From Bacillota bacterium (GTDB lineage Bacteria > Bacillota > Clostridia > Clostridiales > Clostridiaceae): 11,620 nt of DNA. The DNA lies in the NCBI GenBank assembly GCA_023417975.1, contig JAEZDX010000610.1, forward strand, positions 1 to 11,620. Reading direction: 5' to 3'. The translations under genes were made by a program, and so were the position numbers. Position 1 is the stretch's first letter. Each line of letters opens with the position of its first letter. Of the stretch, positions 6,885 to 11,620 are shown piece by piece. A model generated the notes under the pieces. That model was not told where the DNA came from. It did no database searches and saw only the letters and a program-made list of their open reading frames with translations.

Positions 6885-7904
6885 TCACCTAATATTTAAA
6901 ACGTCCTTTATTGTCTTAATATATGCTTCAGTAGAAAATTGATTTTTAAAGCTATCGGATAATAAATACTGTTGAATATTTTTTAAATATATATTATATT
7001 CTTCTTCGCTAATATTTTGTATATGTTTTATAAGATCCTCAAAACTTTTAAAATTTCTTCTGTCTATAAAAGTATTATTAGGTATAAAGCTATCAATATT
7101 AGTTGCACCCCAATAAATCGGTATGCAATTTGCCCTAAAAGCATCAAAGATTTTTTCCGTAATATATCCGTTTATATCTGTCATATTTTCATAGCATACA
7201 CAATATTTATATTGTGACATTGTTTGTAGCTTTCTGTCTACAGTGCCCTTATAGTTTTTTAAATTTTTATCCCATCCAAAACCATATAAATCAAATTCAA
7301 ATTCAGCATGTCTCTCAAAATAATCTATTGCATTCGCTCTTTCAGAGTATAGTTCTCTCGGGTCATTTGAAACTTTGTTACTTGCTATGAGCGTACAGAA
7401 TTTCTTCTTTTTGAACTCCACAAAATACTTATCCTTTGGTTCCGGCTGCGGATAATTCAGTTTAAAATACTTTTTATTATCAACTAAATCATCCTGCCAT
7501 GTTAATATTTTGTCAAAAAGCTTATGAATGCCTTCGTCGTAGCTAAATCTATTAATGATTGGAGGTTCCAATGCCAGAAGTATCATTTTATTTTTTAATC
7601 TCATTTTTGCTGCTAGGAATAAAAAGTCCTCTTTATACCGCCCTCTTATTAAATGCTTTATTCTGAACATAGGACTTTTATTGCTTATATAGCTATCCAT
7701 CGGAATATCCTGAAATATAAGATACTCTTGTTCTTTTAGTTTAACAAGATCCATAGTATTAACTTCATATCCAAGTTTAGTAAGCTCTGCTTTAAAATCA
7801 ATGTTGGGCTGCAGTATATTCTCACCTATAGCGCACTTTGATACATCAAAAAGATTGTTATTCCAATAATCTCTGTACATATTATTAAATGCTATTTTTT
7901 TCAT
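6885..7904 (-). CDS. Glycosyltransferase family 10 (alpha-1,3/4-fucosyltransferase-like)
   Basis: A 339-residue cytoplasmic GT-B protein with the characteristic GT10 C-terminal nucleotide-sugar site: YKYCVCYEN (232-240), GYITEKIFDAF (246-256) and IPIYWGA (261-267), then NTFIDRRNF. Known members transfer fucose from GDP-fucose to GlcNAc or Glc residues in an alpha-1,3 or alpha-1,4 linkage. No signal peptide or transmembrane helix is seen, as usual for bacterial members. There is no GDP-fucose synthesis gene in this window, so the donor must be made elsewhere, or the enzyme may use another deoxysugar nucleotide. The gene lies 14 bp after rfbH and is followed by a GT2 gene, fitting a repeat-unit assembly operon. 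The ribosome site upstream of the ATG at 7904 is weak (GGTGAAATG). Local GC is very low compared with rfbH. Confidence 0.9.
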   Translation of the reverse strand: MKKIAFNNMYRDYWNNNLFDVSKCAIGENILQPNIDFKAELTKLGYEVNTMDLVKLKEQEYLIFQDIPMDSYISNKSPMFRIKHLIRGRYKEDFLFLAAKMRLKNKMILLALEPPIINRFSYDEGIHKLFDKILTWQDDLVDNKKYFKLNYPQPEPKDKYFVEFKKKKFCTLIASNKVSNDPRELYSERANAIDYFERHAEFEFDLYGFGWDKNLKNYKGTVDRKLQTMSQYKYCVCYENMTDINGYITEKIFDAFRANCIPIYWGATNIDSFIPNNTFIDRRNFKSFEDLIKHIQNISEEEYNIYLKNIQQYLLSDSFKNQFSTEAYIKTIKDVLNIR

Positions 7905-7918
7905 TTTTCATTTCACCA

Positions 7919-9235
7919 TTATCTATTAAAAAATTTATTTATAATTTGTATTTCATATGATAATCTTTCATCTGTTAACCCAGGATACACTCCCAAGAAA
8001 AATGTCCTATTCATAACACCATCAGTATTAGTTAAATCTCCTACAACCCTATGTTCAATGTTCTTATATCCAGGCTGCTTTAATATATTGCCAGCAAAAA
8101 GCATACGTGTTTCAATATTATGCTTTTCAAGAAAAGTTACAAAGTCATTTTTTGTAAAACCTGCATCTTCTCTTACGGTAATAGGTATTGCAAACCATGA
8201 AGGGTCAGCCTTAGGCAAAGCTCTTGGCAATACAAACTTATCCTCATAATTTTTAAAACATTCGTACAAGGCTGCAAAATTATGTTTTCTTCTCTTTGTA
8301 AATTCAGGAAGCTTTTTTAACTGTTCTAATCCCATAGCGCACTGAGGATCTAATGGTTTTAAATTATATCCTATATTATTATATACATATTTATGATCAT
8401 ACCCTTCAGGCAATCCTTCAAACTTAAAATTAAACCTGTTGTTACATGCACCATTCGGATTAGCCTCACCGGTCTGGCAAAAACAAGCTCTACCCCAATC
8501 TCTTATAGAAAGCGCAGCTCTATATAATTCGGTAGAATTTGTGCATACTGCCCCACCTTCACCCATGGTCATATGATGTGCCGCATAAAAACTATTAGTA
8601 GAAAAATGTCCATATGTTCCGCATAGTTTTCCGTCATAAATAGAGTCCAAAGCATCACATGTATCTTCCACCACATATAGATTATACTTTTCTGCAATTT
8701 GCATAATCTTATCCATTTCGGCAGGATTACCTAATGTATGAGCAAAAACTATTGCACGTGTTTTACCAGTAATTGCACTTTCAATTTTTGATGCATCTAT
8801 ATTATATGTATCCGCTTCTATATCAATAAAAACAGGTATTAGTCCATTTTGAATTATCGGATTTAATGTAGTAGGAAACGTCATTGCAGTTGTTATAACT
8901 TCATCGCCTGGCTTCATCGGATTTTTTATTGTAGGAGAGCAAAGGGCTGTAACAGCAATAAGATTTGAGGAAGAGCCCGAATTTGTAACTAAGCAGTGCT
9001 TCATGCCCAGATATTTTGAAAACTCCTCACAAAATTCTCTTCCTTTTACTCCTAGGGTTAACCAAAAATCCAGTACTGAATCCACAACAGCAACCATTTC
9101 CTTTTCATCAAATACCCTGCCTGCATAATTCACCTTAGTTACACCGGGTACAAAAGTCTTCTTACTTTCCCTTAATTCATATAATTCTCTTACCTTTTCC
9201 AGTATCTCTTCTCTAATCTCTTTTTCACTTCTCAT
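7919..9235 (-). CDS. rfbH: CDP-4-keto-6-deoxy-D-glucose 3-dehydrase (E1, RfbH/AscC/DdhC family), PMP and [2Fe-2S] enzyme
   Basis: A 438-residue member of the DegT/DnrJ/EryC1/StrS fold, full length for RfbH. The usual PLP-anchoring lysine is replaced by histidine: His220 in YAAHHMTMGEGG, the hallmark of the E1 dehydrase, which uses pyridoxamine phosphate to remove the C3 hydroxyl instead of transaminating. The iron-sulfur cysteines are also visible: Cys193 (in EDTCDAL), then exactly 57 residues, Cys251, one residue, Cys253, then ten residues and Cys264. The last spacing is three longer than the seven reported for the Yersinia enzyme. The enzyme needs an electron-donating reductase (E3), and none is in this window. 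The product would be the CDP-3,6-dideoxy-4-keto sugar used for abequose, paratose, ascarylose, tyvelose or branched yersiniose-type sugars. It follows the transketolase pair by 8 bp; the ATG at 9235 has an AGGTG site overlapping the upstream stop region. Confidence 0.95.
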   Translation of the reverse strand: MRSEKEIREEILEKVRELYELRESKKTFVPGVTKVNYAGRVFDEKEMVAVVDSVLDFWLTLGVKGREFCEEFSKYLGMKHCLVTNSGSSSNLIAVTALCSPTIKNPMKPGDEVITTAMTFPTTLNPIIQNGLIPVFIDIEADTYNIDASKIESAITGKTRAIVFAHTLGNPAEMDKIMQIAEKYNLYVVEDTCDALDSIYDGKLCGTYGHFSTNSFYAAHHMTMGEGGAVCTNSTELYRAALSIRDWGRACFCQTGEANPNGACNNRFNFKFEGLPEGYDHKYVYNNIGYNLKPLDPQCAMGLEQLKKLPEFTKRRKHNFAALYECFKNYEDKFVLPRALPKADPSWFAIPITVREDAGFTKNDFVTFLEKHNIETRMLFAGNILKQPGYKNIEHRVVGDLTNTDGVMNRTFFLGVYPGLTDERLSYEIQIINKFFNR

Positions 9236-9243
9236 ATATACAC

Positions 9244-10170
9244 CTACTCTTTAACAATTTTTATAGCTTCTTTTACTATATTGTCTGTATCTATTTTATA
9301 CAAAGCTCTGAAGTAACTGCTGCTACCTGAAACCTGTGCAAAAACATCAGGTATACCGTAAGATTTGAATTTCAATGGCTTATTTAGATTTTTTACAACT
9401 ATTTCAGCAACTGCACTACCAAGTCCGCCAATAATATTATGCTCTTCTATTGTAAATATGGCTCTTGTTTCTTCCATGCATTCATAGATAATCTTCTCAT
9501 CTATAGGCTTTATTGTATGCATACTTACAAGCTTCACACCTATTCCTTCATTCTCAAGCCTATTCCTTATTTCTATGGATTGTTCCAGCATATTACCTGT
9601 TGCAATAATTGCTATATCCTTTCCGTCACTTATCTTTACACACTTGCCAATTTGAAAATCCACATTTTTTGTATCATAAAGCCTCGGTTCCCTATTTTTA
9701 TTTAATCTTATATATGCAGGTCCTTCATCATATATAGCTTGTTGTACAGCCTGTTCAGTTTCATAAGGGTCTCCCGGGCATAATACTTTCATATTAGGTA
9801 ATGATCTCATTATCGATATATCCTCTATGGCATGATGTGTTGCACCTGCCGATCCATAGCTAAGCCCGCCGCCTACACCTACAAGCGTAACATTTAAATT
9901 TTGGTAACACAAATCATTTCTCACCTGCTCAAAGCATCTCATTGTCACAAAAGGTATTATTGAATATGCAACAACTTTTTTCCCTGTCATTGCCAAACCT
10001 GCAGCTATACCAATCATATTAGCCTCAGCTATACCCACATTGATAAACCGCTCTTTAAATTCCTCTTCAAACTTTTCAAATACCGAAAAGCCCAGATCTG
10101 CAGTAATCAGATAAATATCCTTATCTTTCCTTGCAAGTTCCGTTAATTTATTTATAAAAGCAGTACGCAT
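9244..10170 (-). CDS. Transketolase, C-terminal (pyrimidine-binding and C-terminal domain) subunit
   Basis: A 308-residue protein corresponding to the Pyr and C-terminal domains of transketolase. The conserved glutamate that activates the thiamine ring is Glu49 in NVGIAEANMIG. A GATHHAIEDI segment (109-118) matches the active-site histidine region, and a C-terminal domain with EEHNIIGGLGSAVAE follows. DXS and the E1-beta subunits of 2-oxoacid dehydrogenases share this fold. The GDG and GSLGDGL pattern of its partner, and the absence of lipoyl or E2/E3 genes nearby, favour a transketolase-type C2 transfer. The ATG follows the stop of the N-subunit gene with no gap and has an AAAGGAG ribosome site about 10 bases upstream, so the two subunits are probably made in equal amounts. 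A likely acceptor is the CDP-3,6-dideoxy-4-keto sugar made by the next gene (inference). Confidence 0.92.
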   Translation of the reverse strand: MRTAFINKLTELARKDKDIYLITADLGFSVFEKFEEEFKERFINVGIAEANMIGIAAGLAMTGKKVVAYSIIPFVTMRCFEQVRNDLCYQNLNVTLVGVGGGLSYGSAGATHHAIEDISIMRSLPNMKVLCPGDPYETEQAVQQAIYDEGPAYIRLNKNREPRLYDTKNVDFQIGKCVKISDGKDIAIIATGNMLEQSIEIRNRLENEGIGVKLVSMHTIKPIDEKIIYECMEETRAIFTIEEHNIIGGLGSAVAEIVVKNLNKPLKFKSYGIPDVFAQVSGSSSYFRALYKIDTDNIVKEAIKIVKE

Positions 10171-10992
10171 TTAATCTAACTCCTTTAAGGCTTTATTCCA
10201 TAATTCTTCGTTTGGTGATCTGTAATGCCATTCAAGCTTATCCTCCATGAAGGATATTCCCTTACCTTTAACAGTATTGGCTAATATGACCGTAGGTATA
10301 TCAAAAGCTAATGATGCAGTTTCTAAGGAACGTTCTATTTCTCCATAATTATGTCCATCAATAACCAATACATTCCATCCAAAGGCTTCCCACTTTTCTT
10401 TAAGAGGTGTGAGCCCTGTTATTTCTTGAACTCTTCCTAACCCTTGCAATTTATTGTGATCAACTATTGCAATAAGATTATCTAACTTTCTTGAAGCTGC
10501 AAACATAGCAGCCTCCCATACGGCTCCTTCATTACATTCTCCATCGCCCATGAGTACAACAATTTTACGTTTTATATCCGAATGCTTACTACTTAATGCT
10601 ATTCCGCAGGCTATTGGTAAACCATCACCTAAAGAACCGGTAGAAGCCTCTATTCCCGGAACACTGTTCTTTTTAGGATGACCTCCTAGCTTTGAACCAT
10701 CCTTATCGTATTGTCCTAATAAACTTTTGTCGAAAAATCCCCTCTCGGCTAAAACAGAATAAAGCCCTGATGCTCCATGTCCTTTACTCAATATAAAAAT
10801 GTCTCTATCCTCTTTATAAGGTTCTTTAGGGTTTATATTGAGAAATTTAAAATATAATACTGTAAGAATATCAATCATAGATAGAGCAGTACCAACATGT
10901 GAGCTTCCGGCTTCATATGCCATTGTAACAGCACTTTTTCTTACTGACTTTGCAATCTCAACTATATTATCCATATCTTTAGTCATAGTCAT
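10171..10992 (-). CDS. Transketolase, N-terminal (thiamine diphosphate-binding) subunit
   Basis: A 273-residue protein matching the N-terminal PP domain of transketolase. Visible motifs are an SKGHG segment (69-73), GGHP (103-106), a GSLGDGL loop (119-125), and the thiamine diphosphate/Mg2+ motif GDG (149-151) ending at Asn180 in DHN. It needs the C-terminal partner encoded immediately downstream to form an active enzyme, as in other split transketolases. The ATG at 10992 is preceded by a strong GAGGAGGG ribosome site, and the stop codon TAA directly abuts the ATG of the next gene, indicating translational coupling. Transketolases move a two-carbon ketol unit from a ketose donor to an aldehyde acceptor. 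Position between a nucleotide-sugar SDR and rfbH suggests a dedicated sugar-modifying role rather than the pentose phosphate pathway. A housekeeping role is possible but less likely here. Confidence 0.93.
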   Translation of the reverse strand: MTMTKDMDNIVEIAKSVRKSAVTMAYEAGSSHVGTALSMIDILTVLYFKFLNINPKEPYKEDRDIFILSKGHGASGLYSVLAERGFFDKSLLGQYDKDGSKLGGHPKKNSVPGIEASTGSLGDGLPIACGIALSSKHSDIKRKIVVLMGDGECNEGAVWEAAMFAASRKLDNLIAIVDHNKLQGLGRVQEITGLTPLKEKWEAFGWNVLVIDGHNYGEIERSLETASLAFDIPTVILANTVKGKGISFMEDKLEWHYRSPNEELWNKALKELD

Positions 10993-11003
10993 TTCATCCC
11001 TCC

Positions 11004-11620
11004 TCAGTATAAAAGACTATTTTCCCTAAACCAATCTACAGTAGCTTTTACACCTTCATCCAAGCTGTATTTCGGTTTCCACGCAAATTCTTTGTTAACC
11101 AAACTCATATCCGCTTCCCACTTTTCAGTATCACTGGCTCTTCCGGGAACGGTTCCCCACTTTGGAACTATTTTTTCGCCTACTTCACTGATTATAGTAT
11201 TCACCATGTCAGCAACACTATGCTGCTTGCCAGTACCTGCATTATATATCTTACCGCATATATCCTTTGAATTTGATACTGTTTTAATTAAGTCAATTAC
11301 ATCTTTTACAAATATAAAATCCCTTACCGCATCACCGGAAGCCAATGCCGGTGCCTCACCTTTAAGACATGACAATATTACCGTGGGCACTAACCTGCTT
11401 TTTTCTTCATAGTATCCGTATACAGAAAACAATCGTACTGTTGCTATGCGGCGATTTAAATTTGAGCCCAGCATACGTCCGTATAAAGCTGCTGAAGCTT
11501 TTGTTACACCATATGTATTAATCGGTTCGAGAATCATATCTTCTCTCATAGACTCTGCCTTATTACCATATTCTGAAGAGCTGCCTATATTTATAAATGA
11601 GTCAAAATCAACCTTTAAGG
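11004..11620 (-). CDS. Extended short-chain dehydrogenase/reductase (NAD-dependent nucleotide-sugar epimerase/dehydratase/reductase family), 5' end outside window
   Basis: This is the C-terminal two thirds of an extended SDR. The frame stays open through the right edge, so the N-terminal Rossmann glycine motif is not visible. A methionine at 11549 is internal, because the conserved strand FINIGSSSEYG lies upstream of it (about 11565-11597). The catalytic pair is visible as YGVTK (Tyr at about 11513, Lys at about 11501), followed by RLFSVYGYYE and the RDFIFVKDV segment typical of nucleotide-sugar enzymes. The GSSSEYG and RLFSVYG segments resemble CDP-abequose/paratose synthases and related 4-reductases more than plain dTDP-glucose dehydratases, but this is a family-level judgement. 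It is followed 11 bp later by the split transketolase and then rfbH. I infer that it reduces a CDP-keto-sugar, perhaps the side-chain ketone of a branched sugar. Epimerase or 4,6-dehydratase activity cannot be excluded without the N-terminus. Confidence 0.85.
   Translation of the reverse strand, partial: LKVDFDSFINIGSSSEYGNKAESMREDMILEPINTYGVTKASAALYGRMLGSNLNRRIATVRLFSVYGYYEEKSRLVPTVILSCLKGEAPALASGDAVRDFIFVKDVIDLIKTVSNSKDICGKIYNAGTGKQHSVADMVNTIISEVGEKIVPKWGTVPGRASDTEKWEADMSLVNKEFAWKPKYSLDEGVKATVDWFRENSLLY

Noticed and set aside
588..9235. Calling the two DegT-fold proteins duplicates of one another
   Set aside because: One has the PLP lysine (Lys181, WecE type); the other has histidine and iron-sulfur cysteines (RfbH type). 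They are distinct enzymes for dTDP and CDP sugars.
9244..10992. Transketolase pair as pyruvate-dehydrogenase E1 alpha/beta or DXS
   Set aside because: The motif set (SKGHG, GGHP, GSLGDGL) is transketolase-like, no E2/E3 genes are near, and the length split matches N/C transketolase subunits.
11004..11549. Treating the methionine at 11549 as the start of a short SDR
   Set aside because: The frame is open upstream to the window edge and encodes the conserved NIGSSSEYG strand of the SDR fold, so the gene is cut by the window, not short.

Overview
The window looks like part of a surface-polysaccharide (cell-wall glycan or S-layer glycan) locus from a low-GC Firmicute, most likely a clostridial anaerobe. 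This rests on the very AT-rich coding sequence, strong purine-rich ribosome binding sites, tight operons, and CsbB/YfhO-type membrane glycosylation genes typical of Gram-positives. The species cannot be named from the sequence. All 11 credible genes are on the minus strand, so the biological order runs from 11620 down to 1. No RNA gene, insertion sequence or CRISPR array was seen.

First transcription unit (11620 to about 5791): the 3' part of an extended short-chain dehydrogenase (cut by the window edge), a split transketolase (N- and C-terminal subunits as adjacent genes), an RfbH-type CDP-4-keto-6-deoxyglucose 3-dehydrase, a GT10 fucosyltransferase-like enzyme and a GT2 glycosyltransferase. 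It ends in a strong intrinsic terminator (5791-5829). The first four genes suggest synthesis of a CDP-3,6-dideoxyhexose that is then extended by a two-carbon unit and reduced, giving a 4-C-branched sugar. That would parallel yersiniose synthesis, with a split transketolase in place of the acetolactate-synthase-like YerE. The glucose-1-phosphate cytidylyltransferase and CDP-glucose 4,6-dehydratase needed upstream would have to lie beyond the right edge or elsewhere.

Intergenic region (5696-5875): after the terminator there is a good SigA-type promoter (TTTATA - 17 bp - TATAAT on the minus strand). It lies between and overlaps the arms of a perfect 13-bp inverted repeat that looks like an operator.

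Second transcription unit (5695 to the left edge): a YfhO-family polytopic membrane protein, an ArnC/CsbB-like polyprenyl-phosphate glycosyltransferase, two tiny SMR/DMT-type membrane proteins resembling the ArnE/ArnF flippase pair, a very clear WecE (dTDP-4-amino-4,6-dideoxygalactose transaminase), and a WecD-like gene. The WecD-like frame stops just before its expected acetyltransferase domain, with a plausible continuation in another frame. Together these read as a self-contained 'make an amino sugar, load it on a lipid, flip it, transfer it outside' module: WecE/WecD make and acylate dTDP-Fuc4N, the GT2 loads undecaprenyl phosphate, the SMR pair flips the lipid-sugar, and YfhO transfers the sugar to an extracellular glycan. 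It parallels the Gram-negative Arn (Ara4N) pathway, with YfhO in place of ArnT. The module idea and the branched-sugar idea are inferences. The individual family calls are mostly firm.
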